A stretch of 64,000 bases of DNA from Phlebiopsis flavidoalba (GCA_035772785.1 JAOCPU010000043.1:244788-308787), one strand, 5' to 3'. Shown: positions 37,322-49,009, counted from the stretch's first letter. Program-made: numbers and translations. The notes: generated by a model not told the origin, from the letters alone.

Positions 37322-39079
37322 TGCATCAGCGCAACACGGGCATCTGATGCACTGTCAGTACACGTCAATTATCGTGGCAACAATGTATTTACTTGCATGA
37401 GCCACACCTTCTTAACATGTGCCAGAAAGTCGGCGGTGGGAATCCAAACATGCCAATTGTCTTGTGATTAGACCAACGTTCATGTCATTTGAGGACGAGT
37501 TTTCATAGCTCATAGCTAAGGAAGATAGGATTCACTGGAAAGCGCGCTCCGTGGAGAGTGGAGGAGAGTCTGCGATTGCTGTTGTGCCTGACACTAAGCA
37601 AGAGCAATCATGGAACGATATGACAAACGCACCTAATTGCGATTACGGGTTCCCATCCACCCAGATATCCAAACTAGGCCTAAAAAGTGTCAGAGCTCCT
37701 AGACAAATGAATGCTGGATGCTCGTCTCGTAGATCACAAATCAATCACAGTCACACGGTTCTGGATACCAAGTTTTTGAGGAAGGGCTGATCCATGGGAA
37801 GAGGAGCTCCGGTCTTCATGGAAGCCGTGGTTCATTCGCAGTGCACACATCGTTGCCGATCTGACCTTGGTAGACGCACTTGTCCGTCGTTCTTTTTCAT
37901 ATTTTACAGCCACGCCAGCGCAATGCATACCTCCTCCTTGACTGCGAGATATACGCATAAGCAACCACAGCTACTTAGATAAAGCCGGGGATGTTCAGCC
38001 ACTAGTACGGGCGTTGAGGAGATTGTGAGCGCCAGGCAGGTCTTCCACAGAGATAACACCATGAAGAATGCGAGAGGGGAGTACTAATGGCTTCCCCTTA
38101 TGCTATACCAAAATGTCTCCAATACGCCTTCTTCGGTGGTAGCGGAGGGTGGTGGTCCGTTCAAGAAAAAAGCCGACAACGTTACAGCTCATCACGCGCA
38201 TCTCGTCACACTCTAGGGTCTCGTCACACTCTAGGGTCTTGTCACGCAAAGTGAGGGTCTCGTCACACTCTAGGGTCTTGTCACGCAAAGTGAGGGTCTC
38301 GTCACACTCTAGGGTCTTGTCACGCAAAGTGACATAACGCTCACGTGCTGCTTATGTAATCCGTGTTACACGCTCGGGGGAACTGTTCAAATCTTCTACA
38401 ATATTCTGAGTAGGCAGCTGACCTGCCGATTTTTTAGAGCCACGGTTGCAGAGGATCGGTGTGCGTTGGTCTCAGAGACAAACAGGCTTCGCCCCCTCGC
38501 CGCAATTGAGGCGCTCATTCCTAAAGGTGGCCGCAACTTGTACGACAACTAAGTACCCCGCTGGAACATTCGTAACATTCTTGACCGACGCTTCCTCTCA
38601 TCCGCATCTGCGATAGATTTGCATGTGAAAATGAAGCAGAAAAGGTGCGTGAGATATAGCGGTACATTGACCATGCTCAGAATGCGGTCAAATCACTTAA
38701 TCATGCGCTGACGCGTTTTTCCATCACAGGCTTTGACTGTTCTTGATTGACAATCTGCAGTTCATTTGGCTCTCATATTTCTGACACAGAGAGGTGTACT
38801 CAATGCTTGTGTTATCTCTGATCCGTGGCTTGCAGAGCGCCGACCGCACTAAATCATCAGATACTGATACTCAGGTCAATACAACCAACTCGCGCACGCA
38901 TCTGTCCGACCCCGTACTATCATGATAGCACGCATTTCATGTTATACGAGAGTTCGCTGATTCCCTCAGCTCCACTCTTCTCACTCACTCTCGACGTACG
39001 TCAAACCCTTAAAGCAATCTCAGCAATCTCCTTCTCCCGTCTCCCCCCTCGCCCTCGCACGCGGGTCACCGCTAGTGAG
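37322..39079. other. Intergenic region containing a minisatellite
   Basis: About 1.75 kb upstream of the membrane protein at 39080. Apart from the tandem repeat at 38201-38332, only short open frames are seen. Confidence 0.5.
38201..38332. repeat. 39-bp minisatellite built from two boxes (A A B A B A B)
   Basis: Box A is TCTCGTCACACTCTAGGG (18 bp) at 38201, 38219, 38258 and 38297. Box B is TCTTGTCACGCAAAGTGAGGG (21 bp) at 38237 and 38276, with an 18-bp truncated copy at 38315-38332. Copies are identical. The 39-bp period is a multiple of three, so the minus strand could encode a 13-residue repeat (LTLRDKTLECDET) inside a 74-codon frame, but no gene structure supports this. Confidence 0.95.
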
Positions 39080-40469
39080 ATGTATATTATACTCATATGG
39101 TCTGTCCTCGTCATCTTCCACGGAGCTCTCGCCACCCTTGTCAATATTACTGTCGATGATACGGACCCTAGCATTGTATACTCACCACCGTCGGATTGGA
39201 GCTACGGACCGACGTGCGCATCTTGCACCGCCAAGCTAGATGCCAGCAAGACTTTCAATAGCACCTGGCACGACACTCTTTTTTCCCCTTTGGACCCAGC
39301 GGAGAATTACACACAGACCATTGAGTTTTCGTTCACTGGCAAGTCATTCAATTCATGCGTGGCACTCAAAGCTCAGTGACCTCTCAGGCGCTGCGATATA
39401 CGTTTTCGGAATATTATCAAATGCTTTAAACAATCCTAGCGGCAACGCAGACTATATTATTTTCATAGATAATGAGCAGATCCACAATTTTGTCAACACT
39501 GCTAGTGGCGATGGCTCCTTCGTGTACAACAGCGCGTTCTACAGTAATGACAGTCTTTCTCAAGGTCATCATATCCTCAAGGTACAGAATGGGCGGCCAC
39601 AAGACGTCTCGTCGTTCATTTTATTTGATTACGTCGTTTATACAATGTGCGTGTTATCTTTAACACAGCAACGAGAGGAGATATCTGATTCAGGGAAAAA
39701 TCAGGAATAATGAGGACACTGAAACGTCTTCTCTCGTGCCTTCCTCGGTACCAACTATCACGTCCCAAACACCTGGGATTCACTCCACTTCCCCTCTCAA
39801 CGATTCATGCAGACAGCTCCACAGCATCCTCATTCACGAAGCAAGGTCTTAGCCGGAATCCTTGTTTCGGTGTTGATCCTGTCCATTGGAGTGGCAACTG
39901 CTTTGGTCCTCTATCGCCGTCGAGTGCGTAATCGCAATCTCACTCACTTTAATTCAACTACCCACCCTTTCCCGCCCACCGCTCATCGAGTGCTTGCCGA
40001 CGAACCTGTTTCGTCGTCTCATTTGACGAAGATGTCAAAGGAGGCAGTTATCAGCGATGGTACGAAAATCAGTTCTCTCGGAGGTACACCACTCTTATGT
40101 CCACCAGACCCTGCAGTCGCCCGGCGCAACTCGTTGCTAGCGGGACGAATATACCAGCCGCCGTCCTCCACCAGTCCTTTGTCGATACCAACCATCGTTC
40201 CGGTTCCAGATATTCCACGGTCATTGCCAATCGAGCCTTCTAGTCAAGGCGTAGCTATCACTGCACTGCCTTTCATCGTTGGCCAATACTACGAACTCCA
40301 GACATCTCTAGGTGGACCAAACCCAACTCCTCATGTTATCTTTGCGCACATTCACGCATCAGATACAGCGGCTTATCCAGGGCTTGGTGTTTGGTCTCAA
40401 GTTCCAAGTGAAGAGGGGAACAACACAGCGCACCGCCGGCATATACCATGTGTAGCGGGATCGCTGTAG
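39080..40469 (+). CDS. Secreted/single-pass membrane protein, intact, 4 exons, one GC-AG intron
   Basis: Exons 39080-39338, 39388-39646, 39705-39747 and 39813-40469 give an open frame of 405 aa. Residues 1-20 (MYIILIWSVLVIFHGALATL) are a signal peptide. Residues about 25-170 form a beta-rich ectodomain with N-glycosylation sites (NIT, NST, NYT), ending SSFILFDYVVYT. A Ser/Thr/Pro-rich linker follows, then one membrane helix (LAGILVSVLILSIGVATALV, about residues 200-220), a basic YRRRVRNR stop-transfer and a Ser/Pro-rich cytosolic tail. The layout is that of the many basidiomycete ectodomain-TM proteins of unknown function. Intron 1 (39339-39387, 49 nt) starts GCAAGT and ends CTCAG; only this splice restores FSFTGAAIYVFG. 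Intron 3 (GTACCA donor) is less certain, but without it the frame shifts. Confidence 0.75.
39339..39387 (+). other. GC-AG intron, 49 nt
   Basis: The donor GCAAGT matches the strong consensus except for C at position 2, and the acceptor is CTCAG. Splicing here joins TTC-ACT-G to GC-GCT-GCG in frame; no GT donor nearby does so. Confidence 0.75.
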
Positions 40470-41120
40470 CACCTAGTACTCTAGACTTGCCAAAAAGCGT
40501 GTCCATGTACGACATCCCTCACTGCTTGACATGCGCGTCTTCCTCTCCATACCTAGCATGGCTTGTGGGGATGTAAGGTTTCGGGTCTAAAAATCGCGAC
40601 CTTGTGCCAATTGTTTGTTGAATAGACCAGCATGCGGCAACGGCAATGTCTATACATATTGTCCTAAATGTGAAATTCAGGTTTTAAGGATTCAGGGGAT
40701 TTTGCGGAAGAGCTTGCAAAGTGAAAGAAAATCTCTCAACGTCGAAGCACCTGGCAAATAGTCTCGCTAAGGCAGACGGCTTACAAGTGCACGACTCTTT
40801 GCGGGGAGGGGAGGATGCCTAGTTTGCACTCTTGAACAAATTGAACGATATGTGCAGTGACCTCGGGCAAAAATTCCGATGATAGAGTCTACGAGTAATT
40901 ACCTGCCAGTGACAAAAGTATCTGATGCGCTTGATAGCATGTGGCATGCCTTCAGCATGACGACGTTTCACCACTTTCGATTCGTTTCATTCGGAGCGTG
41001 TGCTCAAAGTGGTTGTTTTAATTGAATCAATTGACGTACTTTCAGTCACACCAGAACTCATCCTCTACGTTTCGTAAAGATCCGCCCTGAAACACAAACA
41101 AGGAATCGAGATTCATTGCC
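40470..41120. other. Convergent intergenic region
   Basis: Lies between the 3' ends of the membrane protein (+) and the NAPE-PLD-like gene (-). No feature is seen. Confidence 0.5.
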
Positions 41121-42425
41121 TTAGTAGAATACAGTCTCGCCAATATTACATGTTGTGAATGCATCTTCCTCGAGACTAGCTTCCTTGGACTCCTTTTTGA
41201 CCTCTTTCGGTGGATCCATGATACCTTCTTCGCCGAGAATGAAGGTTCTGTAACTAATTCAGCATCAAGTCAAGGTTGGAATTCGGTGACGTACCCCCAG
41301 TGGATACCCAAAGCTCTCTTGGCGTTAATATCCCGAAACACTTGCACGCTGTCTCGGGGTGAGCAGTGCACAGGCGACATGAACCTCGTAGCCTTGTACG
41401 CGCTTTGGAGCCCCATCAGCTCGCGACGGCCGAAATACACATAGAGTAAACAATAGACCCGATTGGAAGAAATGCCACGTCGAATCCGCCAAAACGCTGG
41501 CCTATCTCCTTAAAAGCCGGACATGTGGGGACGGCCGACTCGTCCTGACCGTCAAGTGCCGCACGGTAGCCCGTAAATCCCCTGCAAAGAAGGCTTTCCT
41601 TCCGAACGGTGCGAGCAGAGTTCTTTTCAGGTCCCTCGTTTTTCGGGGGAAAACTTCTTCCACTGCCGCAACTCGACCAAGGGTACGCAGATCGAAGAAG
41701 CGGTCGGTGAACGCCCGTCCCGAGTTGTGCTGCAATCGCAGGGTGTACATGATCCAGAAGATCCCACGGCAGGTGACATGTCATTTTCAGAGCCCAAAAG
41801 AGTCTTCTCGTCCTCCCACCAGTCGAGGATGTGGAAATGTGACTCGGAATTCCAAGAGATTTTAATGTCGCAGCGTTCCCTGAGGGAGCGAAAATGTGGG
41901 GCGAGACGAGGTTGCTTGAGCAATGCACGTATTGTGTTTGCATCAAGACTTTATGGTTTGTCAAAATGAGATTAAGCTTGAGGTAGCACGGATTGCTTAC
42001 TGGTCGAAGTGATCGTGCTATAAGTCCCTGTGAGCTTTTGAAGAAACCACGCTGACGAGGATTTGTGCATACTGATATGACGACCGCATCAATTTCTGGA
42101 AGGTCGGACGCTTGACATGGTGCAGCTATCGTTAGGTTATAGATAAATGTACTCAAGCCAAATCATCAAGTCCACCCACGAGTAAACCGTTTTGGTCCGG
42201 CATATTGTACCGGAGAGCACCTCTCGCTGAATATGGGATCAAATAAGATGCTATGCCACGAGGAGCTACTGAAGCCAAGTCTCGAGCATCAAGTGAGGTA
42301 CGTGCGGGCATTTCAAGTAGAACGGATGCGTGTCCGAGCCAAGTGACCTTCATGCTCTCGCGAGAGGCGTCCTGCGTTATTGCCCCATGTCGGTGGCTTA
42401 ACCGGCAGGAGTCTGTCAATATCAT
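41121..42425 (-). pseudogene. NAPE-PLD-type metallo-beta-lactamase-fold hydrolase, frame-broken
   Basis: Candidate start at 42425, then MKVTWLGHASVLLEMPA, CQASDLPEIDAVVIS, and after a GT-AG intron HDHFD followed by H or Q depending on the donor: the HxHxDH zinc motif. Further on: TIRALLKQPRLAPH; IFAPSGNAATLKSLGIP in the next frame; SHFHILDWWEDEKTLLGSEN back in the first; HNSGRAFTDRFFDLRT; FFAGD then TGYRAALDGQDESAV; FKEIGQRFGGFDVAFLPIG; RFMSPVHCSPRDSVQVF; NAKRALGIHWG; and a last exon FILGEEGIMDPPKEVKKESK with CNIGETVFY, stop at 41121-41123. The family hydrolyses N-acyl-phosphatidylethanolamines at membranes; fungal roles are little known. At least three 1-2 nt frame breaks occur, two of which compensate each other. 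Confidence 0.8.
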
Positions 42426-43132
42426 CAGGGACCTTAGGAATGCGTTTTTCGACCATATTGAAAGATAATCTGTTATACTTTATCTATCATACACTGCCCC
42501 TAGCTGCGAGTTTACTCACGTAATACTGATCCTGCCAGTCGTGTGCGCGGATAAAACTAGGCCACGGGTTTTTAAAACGCAGTACCCCTGGTCGTTTGCC
42601 CAATGAGCAGGTCTTCCTTGAGTGCAGAGTTCTTAAACGGTGCCGTGATTTTCACGCGCAGAGAGGATGTCATGACAAGCGGAGGTGGCCGTTAGAACTC
42701 AAAGCGAGCGTGGGCCACCTGCATGCAGGGCTGCACGAATAGCGCGCGTCCTTAGACGCCGCGGATCTCCCGACAACAACGTTTTCCAGCACGTCCTCCT
42801 GCCTGTGCTCCCTGACGTCTTCTCTATCTACTATCAGCAAAACGGCTCCAATTGCCCTCGCAACGCATCACAAGAGAAGTTCTCTGTGTCACGGCACACA
42901 CCCGCTGTCATCATCTCTCTGCAACAATGAGCTCCTATTCTGTGCGGCTGATGCATAATAGCTCTGCCGAATCGTCATCACACACGTTTTGTCTCGACCC
43001 CCTGACCCGACTTTCAGCCGCCATCATCGGGGCCGCGCGCGCGCCCCAGTCTAGATGATCCCGACATGTTACAAAGTCCTGCTGCTCGAGACTTTGCGTG
43101 CAGCGAGCTCGACAAGACCCTTGCTTACCGCC
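42426..43132. other. Divergent intergenic region
   Basis: Lies between the NAPE-PLD-like gene and DUF6533 copy 4. Short open frames only. A GC-rich patch (GGGGCCGCGCGCGCGCCC, about 43030-43047) is notable. Confidence 0.4.
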
Positions 43133-44856
43133 ATGACTGGCTCTTCGGCATACAGCCCTGCAGTTTATCCAGGCGATTGTCACCCGGCCTTGAGGATGGG
43201 TGAGTAATATCTTGTGTTACGTGCAATACATCATAATCTCTACAAAAGCCGCATCGCAATTACCGCCGGAGTTGCTGCAGGAGGTAGAGTCATCTCTACC
43301 TACCACTGTTCAATCAATACCAACACAACGTCTTTTTTCAGCTCTATGCGCCTACGACTTTTTTTTTTTCTGTCTTTCGCAGACGAGCACCAACACATAT
43401 GGACCAGAAGAAAGTCATTGGTCTTTCTTCTCTTCGTTGTCCTTCGTTACGCGACGCTGGGATACCAGTTAACATTCAACTTGGCATTTTTTTCTTCCGA
43501 TTCATTCAAACAAGGTATGTTCTTCGATCTCGAGTCCTAGATACATTCATTCACCATTCGCATCACTTTCAGGGGTAAAGTGCTGCCGTGATCTACACTC
43601 GACAGTCCCCTAATTGTCCTGGCAGATGCGCCTCGATTATCTACGTTGAGCAAGCATTGTTCATTCTGTCGTCTTCCGCGTTATCAGGTGAGAACTACAA
43701 TGCCTAGCCAACGGGTCGTAGCTCAAGACTTTGCAGGTGTTTTTGCTCTGAGAACGTTTGCGATATACAAAGAAACTGGTACATACTCGCCGTACTTGTG
43801 GCACCAGTGGCCACAGTCAAGATATTCATCAGCTCAGTAAGTTTCCAACTTGCCATTGTGTTCCCAACTCACGCTGGCGTCTTCAACCCAAACAGATCGA
43901 CTTCTTCGTCAGTGCTCAGGTTACAGCTCAAGCAGGCACTTTCTCCAAATTTGCAAGCTGTAGTTCGACACACTGGCGCAACTATGCCAAATGTATGTAA
44001 AGACGATTCCCGTGTCTCCTCGAAATATCAACTCAAATTTTTGCCATTCAGGGAACACCGCATCGTCAGCACTAGCCCTGGCCTTCGACACCATTGTCAT
44101 TTCTTTGACTGTGTATCGCACGGCACGATCGGCTATCAACACTCAGCGGTCTGGGTATGCAAAGAACTACAGTTTCTACGTGCTTCGAGATGGTACGTCT
44201 TCGGTTCGGATTTTTCCATCGGACCCCGCATTTGACGACTTGTATCCCTGGATACTTTGTTCCTTCACCCCCTCCTTTCCTTGGTCTATTGTACTATCGG
44301 GTAAGTACCTGCAAATGAAAGCTATGAGCACGTCTCACAGTTTCTGCTCAGGGGCCATAGAAATCCTTCTTCTGTTCACGGTCATATTCAACCAGGTATG
44401 AATCTCGTAAATATTCACGGAAAGAACCATGAAACTAACATGACAATATCTAGATCCCGGCACTGGTAAACGTGATGTCACTCACCTCATGGAACGATCT
44501 AACGAAGCCTACAGTCAATCAAGGTGGCCCGGGTCGTGATCATTCTACAAACATCGTAAGTCCTCTCCCATGACATGTGAAACACACGCGACCCTCATCT
44601 CTAGCGCCAGCCTTGCTCCGGTCTCTCGCGCAACGTTTGATGCTTAATCTGCGTACAGTGAATCCGGCCTCCTCCCAAAGGCCAGATATCTTCTGGCGTG
44701 CACTCGTCCTCCGGAGCACCTGTCAATGACGCAGACAGCCTCGAGTTCGCGCACGGCACCATCATTGGGAACATCGGCGCACCGCTTCGCACCGAGGTTT
44801 CAGCCTCGACGAGTAAGAGAGATGATGATGATGGTGCCAGAGAACGCGAAACCTGA
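43133..44856 (+). pseudogene. DUF6533 membrane protein (copy 4), frame-broken
   Basis: Candidate start MTGSSAYSPAVYPGD at 43133, ending at a GTGAGT donor. The DUF6533 core is LCAYDFFF and then, after an 11-T run (43359-43369) and one frame over, LSFADEHQHIWTRRKSLVF and LLFVVLRYATLGYQ. The second half shows ASSALALAFDTIVISLTVYR and NYSFYVLRDG (about 44060-44190) and a last helix. The family C-terminus is LLRSLAQRLMLNLRTVN (about 44605-44655), and in another frame SLEFAHGTIIGNIGAPL, ending at TGA 44854-44856. This is the most complete copy of the family here apart from its indels. Function unknown. Confidence 0.65.
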
Positions 44857-44988
44857 GCATGACGTTGAGATGCTGAGTAGTTACGATGACATGGCACTTT
44901 GACCGCGGGAGAGATGCCAAAGGAGTACGAGCCCGAGGCCACAAGCTTGCGGGAAAGGAAGGCTACGTGAAGCGACCACATTACTTAA

Positions 44989-45321
44989 TTGCACCGTTTA
45001 ATTCTAACAATTTTTCATACTGACTCTTCACAATCCCAAATATGTGGTGTATCAACAACCTGGTCATTTGAAACCCACCCCGACGACGCGAATTTGCCAC
45101 TTGGCGCTTACGCGCGGCAGGCGGACATAATGCCGACATTTTGTGTCATCGTCATCAGTTTGGTTCGGCTGTACACCGGTATTCATCATTTGAACCAATC
45201 CAAGGTTTCGACACCAAAGAACCTAGATGACGCGAGCCCTTCAGAGTTCGTTTGGTGGATCGCCATTTTCCTCACCACTCATGTTTCCGACAGGGGAAAT
45301 GCTTTTCATTCGATGAAATAG
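44989..45321 (+). CDS. Hypothetical open frame
   Basis: 110 codons with protein-like composition (PTFCVIVISLVRLYTGIHHL, SPSEFVWWIAIFLTTHV), possibly two hydrophobic stretches. No family is recognised and no splice structure was worked out. It could be the tail of another membrane protein or a chance frame. Confidence 0.2.
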   Translation: MHRLILTIFHTDSSQSQICGVSTTWSFETHPDDANLPLGAYARQADIMPTFCVIVISLVRLYTGIHHLNQSKVSTPKNLDDASPSEFVWWIAIFLTTHVSDRGNAFHSMK

Positions 45322-45796
45322 AAAGGCCCTGGTCCGCTCGGGATCTTTAACACTCATATCATGGCGAAGGACTCAGATCGATTAGACACAGGACTTTTTC
45401 AAGGACCCTTTCCTGATACAACCCTCATGCTTATTGAAGTCGACTGATGAATCACGGACCACCATTCCTATCATATTGTTTGAACCTCTGAACATATGCT
45501 ACCCGATGAATGGAAGCTCATCGTGTGTGCTTTCCCTCATATATCAACAGTGAGCATGAATATCGTATTCACAACTGAATTGATGTCGCACCAGCAAAGT
45601 ACAGAAACGCTTCTAGTGTGAAGAATACTAACCTTTTCCCGGAGAACACTGCGCCAGTACACTCAGTGGCAGTACAGCGAATCATAGAACGAGAAGCTCA
45701 ATTTCATCCTAGGTAGAGCAAAGCCGCGCGGTCCGGTCGGTCAAGTCTCAACGGCGATGACAGAACTGTCGGCTGTATAACCACAGGCGGAGCGAG

Positions 45797-45804
45797 TATA
45801 AAAG
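45797..45804 (+). promoter_or_regulatory. TATA box with nearby start codon
   Basis: TATAAAAG lies 41 bp before CACAATG at 45841-45847, with a CT-rich segment (CCATCCTCTTTG) between them. It is the cleanest core-promoter layout in the window. Confidence 0.5.
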
Positions 45805-45844
45805 AACTACCCATCCTCTTTGATTGCTCGTCACAGAACTCACA

Positions 45845-46260
45845 ATGTCTCGCCCAATCAATCCTGGCGTGGTATCGCATTCGCAACGTTGAAGACAGCA
45901 ACCGACTACCTGGCCATCCCAAGGAGGATACTCGTCTCCTGGTAAACTGGTTGGGGTGGAGCCGAGCAGCTATGACCCCACGCGCAAAAGGTCAAACACA
46001 TATAATTGCTTGCAGCCGTTTCTTGTAGTACTGATGCGGCGTAGTGGGTGCTGCAGTGGCTAGGCGGACGGCACATACCTCATCAAGAGCTTCCCTGCGG
46101 AATGGCAGCTTCAGCCCGTATACCGACGGCGCGCAATTGGCAAATCCTCCCGTGCTGGAGGTTAATGTTCCGAGTCCCTTTGCATGGGTTGTTTGGTAGG
46201 AGACCCAGTGGCCTGGCCAGTACTTGTGAGTTTTGAATCTCCGCGCTCTTTGTCTAGTAC
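45845..46260 (+). CDS. Hypothetical short gene behind a TATA box
   Basis: The frame MSRPINPGVVSHSQR starts at the ATG behind the TATA box and stops soon. Continuation needs introns; pieces such as SPGKLVGVEPSSYDPTRK (about 45930-45985), ending at a GT donor with an acceptor at about 46015, and NGSFSPYTDGAQLANPPV (about 46100-46155) are plausible exons. No domain is recognised. The strength of the promoter-like signal is the main reason to list it. Confidence 0.25.
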
Positions 46261-46299
46261 AGCCGCATTTAAACGGTTCGAAAGTATTGGTCAAAGGCA

Positions 46300-47390
46300 A
46301 TGAGCAGGATCAGGTCGCGCAGGGGTAGATATCACCACTGGAATGGTATGGGATCGAACCTCTACAAGCTTCTTTCTCGTGACTGAAGCCTTCTTCAGAC
46401 TGTTTTAACAGACCTCGATCGATCCCGGTCCAACATATACCAGATGTGTGGACCTTCGAGGTGGCCGGTTAATCGATACGTTTCCGAAAGTAAATACGCC
46501 ACTCGCTAAGGCTTGTATCATCACAATGGCTTTCAAATGAGTTGTAGTGATCCTTTGACGCATTCCCAATAAATCTTTCGAGAGCTGTTTGCGGTCATGA
46601 CGCACTGGAGTTCGAAAGTGAAGTCACGCCTCGGGTCCACTGCGCGTCGCTGCTAAGAATCAACTAAGAATCTCTCTGACTTGAAAGCTAGCTTGTCACC
46701 GTACCTAGTGAAAATTTCATTGCAGAGGCGGCGAAAGGGAACGACTCAGTGTTACTATCTCACAGTCATGTGACCTGAGTCCGGGCCAAGCTAGCTAGCC
46801 GAGCGCGGTCTAGCAGCCCCTGACTGGTCGACCCTCAAATAGCCCTCACCTCAATGTCAGTCGCTTCAATGCGTTCAATATGGCTATGAGATGCATCCGC
46901 ATCTACGTCAGTAGCTATACCTTAAAGCTCGGAGCTCGATGATGATGATCACGACAGCACTGAGCAGCGAACCATATGTATGGAGTCCGGGCCTTTCGCC
47001 CCCGATCATGGGCATCCCCACTCAAGACATGGCTTAATCTTCTTCCTAGGGGCGGAACAGCTCCCTTTGAAAGACCTGAAGGCACATAGAACTGACGGAT
47101 ACTCACGCAGTCAAGTAGGTACCGGGAATTTCGTCCATAATGCTCACATTGGCACGAGTCACATCTCAGCCATCCCCGCCGGCGAAACGTTGTCTGATTG
47201 CAATACAACTTTGCTCTGATACCCGCCTCGCAATCGCTGATACTATGTGTTGAATCCGGCACTGAAGCTGGGTGCGGTCTTCTAATTCTCGGCATAGCAC
47301 ACCAACAGACTATGTTGTCAGGACTATTTAGGATCCCGTCATGCGGCTTAAAACCACATGAGAATCTTTCAGAGCTCACGACGCACACCT
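46300..47390. other. Stretch without a recognised gene
   Basis: Short open frames on both strands around 46.9-47.4 kb show no family. It is upstream of DUF6533 copy 5. Confidence 0.4.
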
Positions 47391-49009
47391 ATGGACCACA
47401 TTGTACCAGTCGCTTTGTATGAAACAGGCGTACGTTATTCCGAAACCATCTCTTGCTCACCCCGCACTAACTCTGGCCCCAGCCGCCTCCACAACTATAT
47501 CTCTCTGGCTACCATAGGTGTGTTCACTGGCCACCTATCGTCTAGGACTTATTCACGCTGATTATTTTATAGTCCAGAGCATATATGACCACCTCGTCAC
47601 ATTTCCTGACGAGTACAGTTATATTTGGCGTGGACGGGCATCGTGTGTCAACCCTTATATTCTGTGTCGTTCGATATGGCAACGTCGTTTCTGTGAGTCT
47701 ACGATGAGCAAGATATCTGCTAAGATGTGTATTTAATATATAATCTTAGAACATTGTGGACATGTGCAATATATTCACGGTTGCCTCGACTGTAAAGGTG
47801 AGCATTAGACTCTCATCACTGCTACTGCCGCTGACGTCACGTAGAGGTACTTTGCTCCCTATTTGCAAGTTCCGGCGTATATGCTCACACATATAAGCTG
47901 TGGTCATTCTTCCACATTCCATATGGTGTTGCTTGGAGTGGTGCAGGCTCTTGTAGGAGGTACGTCGCAACTACCATATTCGACGTGTTCCCAAATAAAT
48001 CCAATGGGTACTCAGCCGTACAGCTGCTCCGAACACAAGCACTGTATGGTGGCGATAGAAGAACCATTGCAATCATGCTGGTCACTGGCATCGGAGTGTT
48101 GGCAGTATTTGGTGTTCGTACCGAGTGCATCTCGTCCATTTTATCCCTTCTAATCGTATTGCCAATTGTTAATGCTGGTCTACAGTGGTCGCTTTCGGGG
48201 CACGTTTATGAGACTATAGTAATGGAAGGGTGTCATGCTGCACTTCCTGCGGAAGGGTATGTATTTACTCGCGGAAGACTTTGTCCGCGCACTCAACGCT
48301 TCTCAGGGCAATCAGTGAGCGTGGCCTTGCTTGCGTGTAACATGCGCTCATGGGTTTTGTAAATGTCAGGAGTAGCAGCACCCTGGGAAGCCCTTCTGGG
48401 TTTCGATCTCTTGATATTCAGTTTAACGTTTATTAAGTTATATGGGGTCTGGAGGCAACGAAACGACAAACCCAACCTGGCCGCTCTTATGTTTCACGAT
48501 GGTATGACTTCGGTCGCGTTGATCCGCGACTATTGAACATGAGCTAAAAATATTTATTCTAGGTCTTATATATTTTGCGTACGTAGCAAATGCTGGTGGA
48601 ATTGGGAGCGCTGACGAGCCCTTACAGGATCATGGCCATAGCACAATGTGCGAATATTATTGGATTCTACGTAAGTGTATAGTCTACTGGAACGCGCTGG
48701 CGCCTAACCGAAATTTCAGATACTACCGGTATGAACTGCATACTCAAAAAACTTTATCATTGACTTACGCGTTTTTTTTCGTGCGCGAAGTTCATTTTGA
48801 GAGGCTCGCTGGCTGCTTTCACAAGCAAGTAGGTCTTTTGTGCTTTATCAACACCCGCATGATCATTCAGTCATGGCAGTGTCTCAGTCAGTCTGGCTTG
48901 TAGGCTGATGCTCAACCTTCATTCCGCGGCCCACAATTCCGTAGAGGACGCTATGGGACCCTCTGCTTGGTCACCATCGTCGAAAAGCGAACTTCAAATT
49001 CAAAGATGA
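47391..49009 (+). pseudogene. DUF6533 membrane protein (copy 5), frame-broken
   Basis: Exon 1 is MDHIVPVALYET (47391), followed by a GT-AG intron, HNYISLATI, a second intron, and the core QSIYDHLVTFPDEYSYIWRG (about 47572-47632), a textbook DUF6533 string. The next helix, STLIFCVVRYGNVVS, is one frame over and ends at a GTGAGT donor. Further exons carry CNIFTVASTVK and RTQALYGGDRRTIAIMLVTG with GVLAVF (about 48010-48115). The C-terminal signature RLMLNLHSAAHNSVEDA lies at about 48902-48955 with stop 49007-49009. It is on the same strand as copy 4, 2.5 kb downstream, consistent with tandem duplication. Confidence 0.65.

Noticed and set aside
38103..38327. 74-codon minus-strand frame with 13-residue repeats as a real protein
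   Set aside because: The frame is created by the 39-bp tandem repeat; no splice sites, homology or promoter support a gene.
46340..46365. GGTTCGATCCC-like B-box on the minus strand, possible tRNA
   Set aside because: The flanking bases do not form a T-stem, and no A-box or cloverleaf is present at the right distance.
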